From contig CAVOVJ010000011.1 in NCBI GenBank assembly GCA_963699835.1, positions 68,660 to 132,659 on the forward strand: a stretch of 64,000 nucleotides of DNA. Direction: 5' to 3'. The position numbers were made by a program, and so were the translations under genes. Shown piece after piece: positions 1 through 9,536 of the stretch (position 1 is its first letter; each line of letters starts with the position of its first letter). The notes under the pieces were generated by a model, which was given only the letters and a program-made list of their open reading frames with translations, was not told where the DNA came from and did no database searches. This DNA comes from BM003 sp963699835. Its GTDB lineage: Bacteria; Pseudomonadota; Gammaproteobacteria; Steroidobacterales; BM003.

Positions 1-165
1 TACATCGGCAATGCTCGTGAGTGGGCCGATGCCGGCGGTGAACTCGAAGCGCGTGGCGGCGCCTATACTGATTCGAAAGAGAATTGTTCGGTGGCGGCGC
101 GGGTAGCGCACAGCGGTGAGCCCGACACAATAACCGGGATGCGGCTCGTCAGGGCGGTCGAATAG
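1..165 (+). CDS. Formylglycine-generating enzyme (sulfatase-modifying factor)-like protein, C-terminal fragment
   Basis: Frame 1 is open from the window edge to TAG at 163-165, giving 54 residues. They match the end of the FGE/SUMF1 fold: GNAREWADAGG, then RGGAY, then a Cys, an A-R pair and a terminal TGMRLVRAVE, like the family's GNVREW, RGGS, C..A.R and GFRLVR. In bacteria this C-type-lectin-like fold often ends a Ser/Thr kinase or an export-associated protein, and two kinases occur further along this window, so a kinase-FGE protein is possible. The upstream part is missing. The family call rests on these short motifs only. Confidence 0.6.
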   Translation, partial: YIGNAREWADAGGELEARGGAYTDSKENCSVAARVAHSGEPDTITGMRLVRAVE

Positions 166-176
166 GGAACAACGGT

Positions 177-926
177 ATGCTTTCGGCTGAAACACTGAGA
201 CAACTGGTCAGTGATTACTATCACGGTCTGATTCCACAGGACACGTACCGCCGCCGCCGCGCGGAATTGCTGGACGGTCTCTGCGCCGGCGACAGTGACG
301 ATAGTGCAACCGTGCCGCGCAGCGAAGTGGGCGCCGGGCGTTCGACCCGGGCCGTGGCGCGTCCGGTCAGCAACGGGCGCAGAAGGACGGATACGGCGCC
401 GGTGCCTGGCGAGCAAAGAAAGAGGATTCTCGCCGCGACCGCGGTCGCGGTACTGGCGCTGCTGGTGACGCTGTTAACCGCACTGATTTTTGGCCTCGGA
501 GACGGCGACAATGACAACGGGGGCGCCGCGGGTATGGCCGGCCCGGCCGCGATCGACGGTGATGACCTGTTGCGTGCTTTCCTCGACCGCAATGACTGGT
601 CCGCGGCCAGCGCGCAGACGCTGCTTAACGCCTGGCAGGCGCTGGATTCAACTGAGCAGAAGCGTGTTCGCCAGACGACCGCATACCTCGCTTTTGCGAA
701 CGAGCTGCGCTCGCAAATCCGTCTGGAGAAGAACCTGGCGGTCAGCGATCAGGATGTTGCCCGCCTCGACAACGGCCAGCCATTGTTGCGCGCCGTGGCA
801 ATCGGCCTCGGATTCGATGCCATCGTGGCAACCGAGTTCGGTAGACCTGCGTCTTTCTGGCGGGACACCGATTCACCCGCTGGCAGGACGGTGAGGCACG
901 CCGGTATCTCGCTGTTGTGCGCCTGA
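177..926 (+). CDS. Hypothetical one-transmembrane protein, possibly frameshifted near its end
   Basis: 249 residues, starting 11 bases after the FGE-like gene and so probably co-transcribed. The N-terminus (about residues 1-35) resembles a short SHOCT-like helical module (YYHGLIPQDTYRRRRAELLDGL spans it in part). Residues 84-107 form one hydrophobic membrane segment, followed by a Gly/Asp-rich linker and a soluble domain from about residue 125. The last 25 residues look unlike real protein, while the +2 frame from about 848 encodes VFLAGHRFTRW followed by a Gln-Asp-Gly and a hydrophobic strand. One base may therefore be missing near 845. I do not recognise a function. Confidence 0.6.
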   Translation: MLSAETLRQLVSDYYHGLIPQDTYRRRRAELLDGLCAGDSDDSATVPRSEVGAGRSTRAVARPVSNGRRRTDTAPVPGEQRKRILAATAVAVLALLVTLLTALIFGLGDGDNDNGGAAGMAGPAAIDGDDLLRAFLDRNDWSAASAQTLLNAWQALDSTEQKRVRQTTAYLAFANELRSQIRLEKNLAVSDQDVARLDNGQPLLRAVAIGLGFDAIVATEFGRPASFWRDTDSPAGRTVRHAGISLLCA

Positions 927-1372
927 ACCCATGTCGGTATCGCGGTCAAAGCACATCTGCGAGGTTGTCCGGCGGCAGATGCGATCAGCGCCGAGAATGG
1001 GTGCGCCGGCGTGGGCGTGGCCGCCGGGAAGATGATGGGCCTGACACAAGGACGCGGTCGTGCGCTTCAGAAACGCGGGCGAGATCGCCGCACAGTTGCC
1101 GATACGGACTGGTTGTTGGGGAAGTCAGCTGGTTGATTTGCCGGATCGGAAATGACCATGCGCCTGCTGCGGCGACGATTTGAGAGCGATCGGAACAGGT
1201 GGTTGCTCGGGGCTCCGGACCGCCACGATTGCGTGCGATTCCTGTAAGATCGCTGTGACACGCGTCCTCTCGCAGGTGCCCGGGAGCGGCCGTGAAATGT
1301 CCCGCGGAAAGGGAAATTGCTAATGAAAAACGGACGGTTGGAAAAGGATCCGAAGCAGGAGTGAGCGGCTCG
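927..1372. other. Intergenic stretch without a supported gene
   Basis: Between the one-TM protein and the TpsB gene I see no ORF with convincing coding character. Short open frames exist on both strands but their translations are Arg/Ser-rich shadow sequence. Part of it (to about 920) may be the true 3' end of the preceding gene if that gene is frameshifted. No convincing -35/-10 pair or terminator was found. Confidence 0.4.
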
Positions 1373-3178
1373 ATGCGCAGCATCATATTCCCCGGCTGGA
1401 CGATTTCAGGGTCCCTAGCCCGCTCGCTGACACTGTTTGCCGTTTGCACGGGTGTTTCGCTCGCACAGCAGTCTCCCTTGCCGCCGCCGCTGCCCGGTGC
1501 CGCCACACCGGGTGGAGCGCTGCCACAGCAGGACCGGTTCAAGGTGCTGCAGCTCGAACCGGAGATGGTCAGGATTCCGCCATTTGTCGACAGACCGCTG
1601 GGTATCGGAGAGGGGCCGCCGGTCGTCGTGCGCGAATTTCTGCTTAAGGTCGACCCGGACCTCGAACAACGGGCCGATGCGGTGTTGCAGATTCGCGCGC
1701 AGAGTTTTCTTGATGCCCGGATTTCCAAACAGCCGGAGTCCGGTTTCAGCATTCATGAACTCGAGGAAATGACCCATACTGTCAGCGCTATCTATCGCGA
1801 CAACGATTTCATTCTGGCACGTGCCTACTTGCCGGAGCAGGTCGTAAACGATGGCGTTATTACTGTCGAAGTTCTGGCGGGTGAGCTCGCTCAGGTCAAC
1901 GTGGCGGGTAACGAACGCTATTCGGATCGTCGCGTGACGAAGCCGTTTGCACAACTGATGGGCAAACCGGTGCGCAAATCCGAAATCGAAAGCGCGGTGC
2001 TGAGTCTCAGCGACTATCCGGGCCTGGCACCGGAAGCAGATTTCGTGCCCAGCGCTACGTTCGGTGCCGCTGATCTGACCGTGCAGGTCGCGGAACAGCG
2101 TATTGATCTGCGAACCAGCGTCGACAACTACGGTACCGAGTACACCGGCAACGGTCGCGCACGGGCAGTGCTCGACTGGTTCAATCCTGTTGGGATCGGC
2201 GATGTGTTTTCGGCCCATATACTGCAAACCTTCGACCCGGATGAAGGCACATATGGCGGGGTGGGTTATCAGCTTCCGCTGGATCGCCATGACTGGACCC
2301 TGGGTGCGACCTACAGCAGGAACGCCTACGATGTGTCCGGCTCTCAGTCCGACATCCCCGGACTCGGTGGCGACTCCGATATTGGCACGCTTTTTCTCCG
2401 TCATCAGCTCAGGCGCTCGCAGGCTTTCAGTGCCAGTGCCTATACCGGTCTGAGTATCAAGCAGGCGACTATCGATAACCTGACCGCGGACGGCGACGAT
2501 CCCGAGGATAACCTCACCATCATTTCGTTTGGCGTGGGCCTGGAGGGCGCCGACGGGCTTGGCTCTGGCGGGCTCAACCAGCTGGTGCTTGAATTCCACC
2601 GCGGCCTGAACAGGTTTCTCGGGTCGATGGATGAGGACGGGGATGACAATTCGACCCGCAGGGGCGGCTCGGGAGACTATGCCGGCGGCGATTTCAACAA
2701 GTGGATATTGCAGTACCAGCGTCTGCAGAGGATCAGCGCTAACAACACGCTGCTCGCGAGGCTGTTCTACCAGCAATCCGACGATCTGCTGACATCGCTC
2801 GAGCAGTTCTCCATGGGTGGGCCCTACAGCGTGCGCGCCTACCCGACGTCCGAAGTCCTGGTGGACAAAGGCGGCTTCTTTTCACTCGAATGGATGCTGG
2901 ACCTGACCGGTTTGCGGCGGTCGCCGCCGCAGGACTGGCAGGTGCAGTTCGCGTTGTTCGGAGACTACGCAGGAGGGAAAGACAACGATCCGCTGCCGGG
3001 CGCGGAGGAAGATTTCGACCTCTCGGGGTGGGGCGCGGGCCTCCAGTTCGATCTCGAATTTGCAAACGGCCAGGCATTGCACGCCCGGGTCGATGGTGCG
3101 ACGCAGATCACCAGTCGGGATCCCAGTGACGGCGACGACTGGCAATGGTGGGGCCGGCTGGAATACCGGTTTTGGTGA
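1373..3178 (+). CDS. ShlB/FhaC/HecB family two-partner secretion transporter (TpsB)
   Basis: Outer-membrane beta-barrel that exports a TpsA exoprotein. The chosen ATG gives 601 residues and a clean signal peptide (hydrophobic SLTLFAVCTGVSLA then QQ), with AGGAG 12 bases upstream; the in-frame ATG at 1292 would bury it behind about 27 polar residues. A Pro-rich linker follows, then a POTRA-like region around residues 85-215 (IYRDNDFILARAYLP, VEVLAGELAQVNVAGNERYS), then a barrel of alternating strands ending in Trp-Gly-Arg-Leu-Glu-Tyr-Arg-Phe-Trp, the expected aromatic C-terminus. No large TpsA gene is adjacent. Confidence 0.88.
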   Translation: MRSIIFPGWTISGSLARSLTLFAVCTGVSLAQQSPLPPPLPGAATPGGALPQQDRFKVLQLEPEMVRIPPFVDRPLGIGEGPPVVVREFLLKVDPDLEQRADAVLQIRAQSFLDARISKQPESGFSIHELEEMTHTVSAIYRDNDFILARAYLPEQVVNDGVITVEVLAGELAQVNVAGNERYSDRRVTKPFAQLMGKPVRKSEIESAVLSLSDYPGLAPEADFVPSATFGAADLTVQVAEQRIDLRTSVDNYGTEYTGNGRARAVLDWFNPVGIGDVFSAHILQTFDPDEGTYGGVGYQLPLDRHDWTLGATYSRNAYDVSGSQSDIPGLGGDSDIGTLFLRHQLRRSQAFSASAYTGLSIKQATIDNLTADGDDPEDNLTIISFGVGLEGADGLGSGGLNQLVLEFHRGLNRFLGSMDEDGDDNSTRRGGSGDYAGGDFNKWILQYQRLQRISANNTLLARLFYQQSDDLLTSLEQFSMGGPYSVRAYPTSEVLVDKGGFFSLEWMLDLTGLRRSPPQDWQVQFALFGDYAGGKDNDPLPGAEEDFDLSGWGAGLQFDLEFANGQALHARVDGATQITSRDPSDGDDWQWWGRLEYRFW

Positions 3179-3271
3179 CTGCGCCGGGGCCATGGGTGTC
3201 GCTCGCGCAAAAAACCCGCCGCCATCCCGCTGTGGTAACCTCGGGCCGCGTTGAAACTCGCAGAGGTAACG

Positions 3272-3619
3272 ATGGCTGAACAACACATCTACAGGGTGGT
3301 CTTCGCAAACCAGGGAAAGGTTTACGAAATCTATGCGCGCCAGGTCCATCATGGCGAGATGTTCGGATTCATCGAGGTTGAGGATTTCGTCTTCGGCGAA
3401 AGAACGACGGTAGTGGTCGACCCTTCCGAGGAGAGAATCAAGTCCGAGTTCGCCAACGTAAAGCGGACCTTTCTGCCGATGCATTCGATCATTCGCGTTG
3501 ACGAAGTAGAAAAACAGGGCGTCAGCAAGATTACCAATATCGAGGGAAGCAACGTCGCGCAATTTCCGATCCCGGTCTATACGCCGGGCGGGGATACCTC
3601 CGGATCCGGTAACAAGTAG
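3272..3619 (+). CDS. DUF1820 family protein
   Basis: 115 residues beginning MAEQHIYRVVFANQGKVYEI, with AGAGGT six bases before the ATG; a TTG 21 bases upstream is in frame but has no ribosome binding site. The motifs YARQVHHGEMFGF, VDPSEERIKSEF and IIRVDEVEK match the gammaproteobacterial DUF1820 family, small cytoplasmic proteins of unknown function. The tail is Gly/Ser-rich. It lies 17 bases before the metallo-hydrolase gene. No catalytic motif is visible. Confidence 0.85.
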   Translation: MAEQHIYRVVFANQGKVYEIYARQVHHGEMFGFIEVEDFVFGERTTVVVDPSEERIKSEFANVKRTFLPMHSIIRVDEVEKQGVSKITNIEGSNVAQFPIPVYTPGGDTSGSGNK

Positions 3620-3636
3620 GCGGGCGGCGCCGGCCA

Positions 3637-4410
3637 GTGGCATCCGCTCGATTGCGCGTGGCCGTGCTCGCCAGTGGCAGCAAGGGTAACGCCGCATTGA
3701 TCGAGTATCGCGATACCCGCGTTCTGCTCGACTGTGGACTCGGTGTTGCGCAGCTCGAGGAACGCCTGGCGCTTATCGGGCGCTCGCCTGCCGATATCAG
3801 CGCACTGCTGCTTACGCACGAACACGGCGATCACTGTGCCGGTGCCGCCGCGGTTTCGATGCGTTTCGGCCTGCCTGTATGGATGACTCCCGGTACTGCA
3901 GAGGCACTACATGGAAAACGATTCGCGCGGACGGTGCGATTCAATTGCCACGCGAACATCCAGATTGGCGAGCTCGTCATTGAACCGGTTCCGGTTCCCC
4001 ATGATGCGCGCGAGCCGTGTCAGTTTTTGTTCCGCACGGGTGATCGCCGGGTTGCATGGCTAACCGACCTTGGTCATGTGTCGGCGCATGTCGCCAGGGT
4101 GGCGGCCGGATGCAACGGGCTGCTGCTGGAATTCAATCATGACCCGGAAATGTTGCGAACCGGACCGTATCCGGCGTTTCTGCGGCGTCGCGTCGCCGGT
4201 CCATACGGGCACCTCAGTAATGCGCAGTCGGGTGAGCTGTTGCGGCAAATAGATTGCACAAAACTCGATGCTCTGGTTGCGCTGCACCTCAGTGAGGTGA
4301 ACAACTGTGCGGACCGGGTTCGCACGGTCATCGACGACTGCCTCGGTGACAGTCGTACGGCGGTGGAGGTTGCGAGCCAGCACGATGTGTTGCGCTGGCT
4401 CGAATTCTGA
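3637..4410 (+). CDS. MBL-fold metallo-hydrolase, WalJ/YycJ-like
   Basis: 257 residues from GTG. The N-terminal strand VAVLASGSKGNAALIEY and the metal-binding motif LLLTHEHGDHCAG are those of the YycJ/WalJ branch of the metallo-beta-lactamase fold; further ligand motifs are the His in PVPHDA, the Asp in WLTDLGH and the His in GHLSNAQSG. Related proteins are proposed cytoplasmic phosphodiesterases or exonucleases acting on DNA. Length fits the family (about 255). It follows the DUF1820 gene closely, probably in one transcript. Confidence 0.85.
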   Translation: MASARLRVAVLASGSKGNAALIEYRDTRVLLDCGLGVAQLEERLALIGRSPADISALLLTHEHGDHCAGAAAVSMRFGLPVWMTPGTAEALHGKRFARTVRFNCHANIQIGELVIEPVPVPHDAREPCQFLFRTGDRRVAWLTDLGHVSAHVARVAAGCNGLLLEFNHDPEMLRTGPYPAFLRRRVAGPYGHLSNAQSGELLRQIDCTKLDALVALHLSEVNNCADRVRTVIDDCLGDSRTAVEVASQHDVLRWLEF

Positions 4411-4488
4411 GGCATCGGCTGCGCCCAATCCCGTCTCGATCGAGTGGTCCGGGGCAGCCTGATGACACGTCTAACGGGTGTTTGTCCG

Positions 4489-4514
4489 GCATGCCCCGCG
4501 AGGGTAGGGCATGC
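4489..4514. repeat. 8-bp perfect inverted repeat upstream of purL
   Basis: GCATGCCC at 4489-4496 is repeated inverted as GGGCATGC at 4507-4514 with a 10-base spacer. It lies 79 bases after the metallo-hydrolase stop and 145 bases before purL. There is no T-run, so it is a weak terminator candidate; an operator is equally possible. Confidence 0.35.
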
Positions 4515-4658
4515 AGTCGCGCGGAGGGTTAGGGCGCGGTCGGTGGCTCACGCCATCGCGATCCCGGGCAACCACTAGTTCGGCACCGCCTCCTCGGGTA
4601 TCATTCTGCCGCCTGCGATGGGTTCATCGTCCCAGCCCTGCCAGAACTGGAACTCGAA

Positions 4659-7600
4659 ATGTTGCAATTGTCCGGGCCGCCGGCGCTTTCACCTTTCCGA
4701 ATTAGCAAACTCCTCGCCACGCTTCAGGCCAACGAGCCGTCCATTCGCAGTTTATCGAGCGCCTACGTGCACCTGGTCGATGTCACGCGCGAGCTCGAAC
4801 CGCGCGAAACGGCGGTGCTCGAGCGACTCCTGCAGTACGGCCCCAATAGCGCGAACGAATCGGCCGGGAGTACCGAAGTATGGGTTTTGCCGCGTTTTGG
4901 CACGATTTCGCCGTGGTCAAGCAAGGCTACCGACATCGCGCACATTTGCGGTCTCGAAGCGGTTCGTCGAATCGAACGCGGTGTCTGTTATCAACTGGAC
5001 ACCGTGCAGACGATTGCGCCGCCACGTTTGCGCGATCTCGCCGGTGCATTGCACGATCGCATGACTGAATCGGTGGTGCTCGGGGCGAGCGAAGCGAATG
5101 CGGTTTTCGACTCTCACGATCCGGTTGCCTTTGCGACGATAGATGTGCTTGGTGAGGGGGCGACGGCTCTGGCGCGCGCTAACGCCGAGCTTGGTCTTGC
5201 TCTGAACGCGGACGAGATCGACTATTTGCTGGAGAATTTCCGGCGGTTGTCGCGTAACCCGTCGGATGCCGAGCTGATGATGTTTGCGCAGGCAAATTCC
5301 GAGCATTGCCGGCATAAAATTTTCAACGCCAGGTGGGTAATAGACGGTGAAGCCCAGCCCGCTACGCTGTTCGACATGATCCGTAACACCTATCGTCATG
5401 CCCCGGAGGGAGTATTGTCCGCCTATCGTGACAATGCGTCGGTGATCGAGGGATTTCGCGGAGATCGTTTGTTGAGTGATGCGCGCGATGGCGTTTATCG
5501 CTTTGAGCGTGAGGACGTTCATATCCTGATGAAGGTCGAAACTCACAATCACCCGACTGCAATTTCGCCTTTCCCTGGCGCCGCCACCGGTTCCGGCGGC
5601 GAGATCCGCGACGAAGGCGCGACCGGGCGCGGTGCCAGGCCAAAAGCCGGGCTGACCGGCTTCAGTGTCTCGAACCTGCATATCCCCGCGTTGCCGCAAC
5701 CCTGGGAGGAGGCACACGGCAAGCCGGATCGTATTTCCTCCGCGCTGGATATCATGCTTGAAGGCCCGATCGGCGCGGCGTCGTTCAATAACGAGTTCGG
5801 CCGCCCGAATCTGCTCGGCTATTTTCGCACCCTCGAGCAGCAGTGCGATCCATCGCGTCCGGACCTGATTCGCGGCTACCATAAACCGATCATGATTGCC
5901 GGCGGTGTCGGCAACATACGGGCCGGACACGTAGAGAAAGCGGACATCGAGCCCGGCACGGTCATTGTGGTTCTCGGCGGTCCGGCGATGCTGATTGGCC
6001 TCGGTGGTGGCGCAGCATCGTCAATGGGGTCGGGCCAGAGCGCGGAGGATCTGGATTTTGCCTCGGTTCAGCGCGGCAATCCGGAAATGCAGCGCCGCGC
6101 CCAGGAGGTGATCGACCGCTGCTGGTCACTGGGCGACGACAACCCGATTCTGCTGATCCACGACGTCGGCGCGGGCGGTCTTTCCAATGCAATTCCGGAA
6201 GCCATCGATCACAGCCACCGCGGCGGTACGATCAGCCTGCGCGCCGTCCCCAACGACGAGCGCGGGATGGCGCCGATGGAGATCTGGTGCAACGAGGCGC
6301 AGGAGCGCTACGTTCTGATCATTGCGGCGGACAAGCTCGATTTGTTCGAGAGTATTTGTCGCCGTGAACGTTGCCTCTACGCCGTCGTCGGGGAAATAAC
6401 CGCGGAGCGGCAGCTGACCGTCCACGACAGTCATTTCGCCAACAACCCGGTCGATATGCCGATGGAGGTTCTGCTTGGCAAGACGCCGGGCATGACCCGC
6501 ACCATAGTACGCGCCGCAGCAACGCCGCAAAATCTCGACCTTGCGGATGTGGATATCGGCGCAGCGGTGGCCCGGGTACTGGCGATGCCGGCGGTGGCGG
6601 ACAAGACCTTCCTCATCACGATTGGCGACCGCAGTGTTGGCGGGCTGGTTTGCCGCGACCAGATGGTCGGGCCTTGGCAGGTGCCGGTTGCCGATGTGGC
6701 GGTAACCGCGTCTACGTTTACTGCGACGACCGGCGAAGCGATGGCCATGGGCGAACGCACGCCGGTGGCGATTATCGATGCTGCCGCATCCGGACGCATG
6801 GCGGTTGCCGAGGCAATTACCAACATGGCAGCGGCGCGAATACAGGGAATTGGCAAGATTCGGCTGTCGGCCAACTGGATGGCGGCGTGCGGCTTCGAAG
6901 GCGAAGACGAGGCGTTGTTCGACACGGTGCGCGCTGTCGGCGAGGAGCTTTGCCCGGCACTGGGCATTGCCATTCCGGTCGGCAAGGATTCGCTGTCTAT
7001 GAAGTCGTCGTGGCAGGAAGGTGAGCGTAAACGCGAAGTGGTCGCGCCGTTGTCGCTGATCGTTTCGGCTTTTGCACCGGTCGACGATATTCGGGCGACG
7101 CTGACGCCGCAGTTGCGCCGCGACTGCGGTGCGACGCGATTGTTGCTCATCGACCTTGGAGCTGGCCGCAACCGGCTCGGCGCCTCGATCGTTGCGCAGT
7201 GCTTTGGCCGCCACGGCGGTGCGGTTCCGGATCTTGACGACGCCGCTCGTTTGCGTAATTTCTTCGCTTTCGTGCAGAACCTCAATCGCGACGGCCTCGC
7301 GCTCGCCTACCATGACCGCTCCGACGGCGGTCTCCTGGCGACACTGTGCGAGATGAGTTTTGCCTCCAGGGAGGGGGTTGAAATTGATCTCGCGGGCCTC
7401 GGTTCGGACCCGTTCGCCGCGTTGTTTGCCGAGGAACTGGGCGCGGTGCTGCAGATTCGCGAGTCGGATGTCGACCGGGTTCTCGAGTATGCCCGCGATA
7501 CCGCGGTCGACCCGTTTTTGCACGATATCGGCGTACCGCGTGAAAGTACCGATATCGTCATCAAACATCGCGGCGAGACGATCTTCAGCGCTGCACGCAG

Positions 7601-8552
7601 CGCGTTGCAGCGGCAGTGGTCGGCCACGAGCTATCACATGCAACGACTCCGGGACGACCCCGAATGCGCCCAGCAGGAATACGACGCCATCGAGGATGAC
7701 GAAGACCCCGGCTTGTTCGCGCGACCGGTATTCGACCCCGCGGAAGATGTGGCCGCGCCGTACATCAACGCGGGCGCGCGTCCACGTATCGCTATCCTGC
7801 GCGAGCAGGGAGTCAACAGCCAGATGGAAATGGCGTCCGCATTTATGCGTGCGGGTTTCGACGCCGTTGACGTCCACATGAGCGATATTCTCGAGGGGCG
7901 GCGAAATTTGTCCGGATTTCGCGGTCTGGCAGCATGCGGCGGATTCTCCTACGGCGATGTGCTTGGTGCCGGGGAAGGCTGGGCGAAGTCGATCCTGTTC
8001 AATGCGCGTGCCCGCGACGCGTTTGCCGACTACTTTGCGCGCGAGGATGCGTTTGCGCTTGGCGTCTGCAATGGCTGCCAGATGTTTGCTGCGTTGAAAG
8101 AGTTGATACCGGGTACCGAACACTGGCCGCATTTCGTGCGCAATCGCTCGGAACAGTTCGAGGCGAGACTGAGCCTCGTCGAAGTGCTGGATTCCGGCTC
8201 GCTGTTGCTCGACGGAATGCAGGGCTCAATCCTGCCTATCGTTGTGTCGCACGGCGAGGGCCGGGCCGAATTCGCTGATGAACATGCGCTGGATGCGATC
8301 GGGGCGGCCGGTCAGGTCGCGCTGCGGTTCGTCGACAATCGCGGCGCGGTCGCGGCGAATTATCCGGTCAACCCGAACGGGTCGCCGGGTGGTATCGCCG
8401 GGCTATGCAACGCGGACGGCCGGGTGACGATCACGATGCCGCACCCGGAACGCATTTACCGCACCGTGCAGCATTCATGGCACCCGCCGCAGTGGGGCGA
8501 AGACGGACCGTGGCTGCGGCTGTTCAGAAACGCGCGTCTGTGGCTCGCCTGA
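4659..8552 (+). CDS. purL: Phosphoribosylformylglycinamidine synthase
   Basis: 1297 residues, the full-length single-chain form typical of Gammaproteobacteria. It converts FGAR, glutamine and ATP to FGAM in de novo purine synthesis. Visible are the N-terminal linker region, the ATP-binding AIRS-like part (HNHPTAISPFPGAATGSGG and ARPKAGLTGFSVS), a second AIRS repeat (VGKDSLSMK), and a C-terminal class I glutaminase with nucleophile Cys in LGVCNGCQMF and the His-Pro-Glu of TMPHPERIYR. The start matches the usual N-terminus; its ribosome binding site is weak. It stands alone, converging on the next gene with 4 bases between stops. Confidence 0.97.
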   Translation: MLQLSGPPALSPFRISKLLATLQANEPSIRSLSSAYVHLVDVTRELEPRETAVLERLLQYGPNSANESAGSTEVWVLPRFGTISPWSSKATDIAHICGLEAVRRIERGVCYQLDTVQTIAPPRLRDLAGALHDRMTESVVLGASEANAVFDSHDPVAFATIDVLGEGATALARANAELGLALNADEIDYLLENFRRLSRNPSDAELMMFAQANSEHCRHKIFNARWVIDGEAQPATLFDMIRNTYRHAPEGVLSAYRDNASVIEGFRGDRLLSDARDGVYRFEREDVHILMKVETHNHPTAISPFPGAATGSGGEIRDEGATGRGARPKAGLTGFSVSNLHIPALPQPWEEAHGKPDRISSALDIMLEGPIGAASFNNEFGRPNLLGYFRTLEQQCDPSRPDLIRGYHKPIMIAGGVGNIRAGHVEKADIEPGTVIVVLGGPAMLIGLGGGAASSMGSGQSAEDLDFASVQRGNPEMQRRAQEVIDRCWSLGDDNPILLIHDVGAGGLSNAIPEAIDHSHRGGTISLRAVPNDERGMAPMEIWCNEAQERYVLIIAADKLDLFESICRRERCLYAVVGEITAERQLTVHDSHFANNPVDMPMEVLLGKTPGMTRTIVRAAATPQNLDLADVDIGAAVARVLAMPAVADKTFLITIGDRSVGGLVCRDQMVGPWQVPVADVAVTASTFTATTGEAMAMGERTPVAIIDAAASGRMAVAEAITNMAAARIQGIGKIRLSANWMAACGFEGEDEALFDTVRAVGEELCPALGIAIPVGKDSLSMKSSWQEGERKREVVAPLSLIVSAFAPVDDIRATLTPQLRRDCGATRLLLIDLGAGRNRLGASIVAQCFGRHGGAVPDLDDAARLRNFFAFVQNLNRDGLALAYHDRSDGGLLATLCEMSFASREGVEIDLAGLGSDPFAALFAEELGAVLQIRESDVDRVLEYARDTAVDPFLHDIGVPRESTDIVIKHRGETIFSAARSALQRQWSATSYHMQRLRDDPECAQQEYDAIEDDEDPGLFARPVFDPAEDVAAPYINAGARPRIAILREQGVNSQMEMASAFMRAGFDAVDVHMSDILEGRRNLSGFRGLAACGGFSYGDVLGAGEGWAKSILFNARARDAFADYFAREDAFALGVCNGCQMFAALKELIPGTEHWPHFVRNRSEQFEARLSLVEVLDSGSLLLDGMQGSILPIVVSHGEGRAEFADEHALDAIGAAGQVALRFVDNRGAVAANYPVNPNGSPGGIAGLCNADGRVTITMPHPERIYRTVQHSWHPPQWGEDGPWLRLFRNARLWLA

Positions 8553-8556
8553 CCGG

Positions 8557-9273
8557 TCAGCCGTGCAGTTCTGCGCCGGCTTCGGCAACGCTGGCGACAT
8601 CGTCCCCGGGCTTGTTGTCGGTGTAGATCCGCCGCACCATCATTGCCTGCTGCAGTTTTCCCTTGCGCACATAGCACTGGTAGAACATGTCCTTCATCAG
8701 CTCCAGTAAAATACTTGCCTGCGCTGCGTTCAGCGACGGACATGGATCGCTGTCGCTATCGAGAATGACCGCCTTCACGAGTGCAAACATGTCGTTGTCG
8801 ATCGCGGCCATGTCCTTTACATCATTGAGCTGATCGAACACCCGCAATTTTCCGGTTTCGCCGAGATCGCTGAAAACCTGCCGAGCGCTGCGCCGGCACA
8901 TCGAGGCAAACGCATTGAAACAGGCATGCGAGTAGCAGGTCAGCGCTTCGCGAAACAGCTGTTCAACGTCTTCCGGTATATGCGTGAAGTCGAATGCCTC
9001 AACCGGCCTTTCGAGCTCGGCAAATTGGCGCGAGAGTTCGACCCGCTCCGCGGTATAAGCGGTGACGTTGAATCTGAGGAAAACCGGCGCATTGCAGGAC
9101 TCGCAGCGGTACACCAGGCCCACCTGCTTTGGTTTGTAGCGCATCAGCCTGTCGAAATCGGGGGTCGAAATCGGGGTGATGTGTGAATAGGTCTGGCATT
9201 GCGGACAGGTCAGCGCAAGCTGAGACTCGAATGTCTGATGAATACTATTGTCCGAATCCACAAATATGGACAT
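8557..9273 (-). CDS. Zinc-ribbon protein with DUF4145-like helical domain
   Basis: 238 residues. An N-terminal zinc ribbon is formed by CPQC (about residue 23) and CESC (about residue 57). A helical domain follows, with FREALTCYSHACFNAFASMC and an RR pair resembling the DUF4145 family, whose members occur in defence, restriction and stand-alone contexts. No enzyme motif is seen. The start ATG is preceded by a G-rich ribosome binding region and, further upstream, an A-rich leader (complement of 9297-9311). It converges on purL. The DUF4145 assignment is by motif resemblance only; function is unknown. Confidence 0.6.
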   Translation of the reverse strand: MSIFVDSDNSIHQTFESQLALTCPQCQTYSHITPISTPDFDRLMRYKPKQVGLVYRCESCNAPVFLRFNVTAYTAERVELSRQFAELERPVEAFDFTHIPEDVEQLFREALTCYSHACFNAFASMCRRSARQVFSDLGETGKLRVFDQLNDVKDMAAIDNDMFALVKAVILDSDSDPCPSLNAAQASILLELMKDMFYQCYVRKGKLQQAMMVRRIYTDNKPGDDVASVAEAGAELHG

Positions 9274-9536
9274 GTTCCCGCCCGTCCCCAGGTAGCTTTT
9301 TTTGTTTTTTTATTGTGCTGCTGAGTTTAGCCGATCGGTCGTGCTGAGGCACGGGCAAATACGCCGCAGCTGCGGGATTAAGTCAAGTCGACGGGAAAAT
9401 GAAACGGCAAGGCCGACGCAGCCGCCGAAAACATCCCGGCTTGTCGGCAGCATCAACCGTTACATGGACCGATTTTCGTTGCCGGTCCGGCAGCGCGGCC
9501 GGCCGGGCGGTGCGCTGATGTCCCGGCGCCATGCAC

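Noticed and set aside
6126..8132. 668-residue open frame on the minus strand inside purL
   Set aside because: Exactly antisense to the well-conserved purL; composition is Arg/His-rich shadow sequence caused by high GC at third positions.
8557..9273. Zinc-ribbon/DUF4145-like gene as part of a defence island
   Set aside because: Neighbours are purL and hutH; no restriction, toxin or nuclease gene is nearby.
9297..9311. T-rich tract considered as a terminator
   Set aside because: No stable stem lies directly before it on the plus strand; it is more likely the A-rich leader or promoter region of the minus-strand zinc-ribbon gene.
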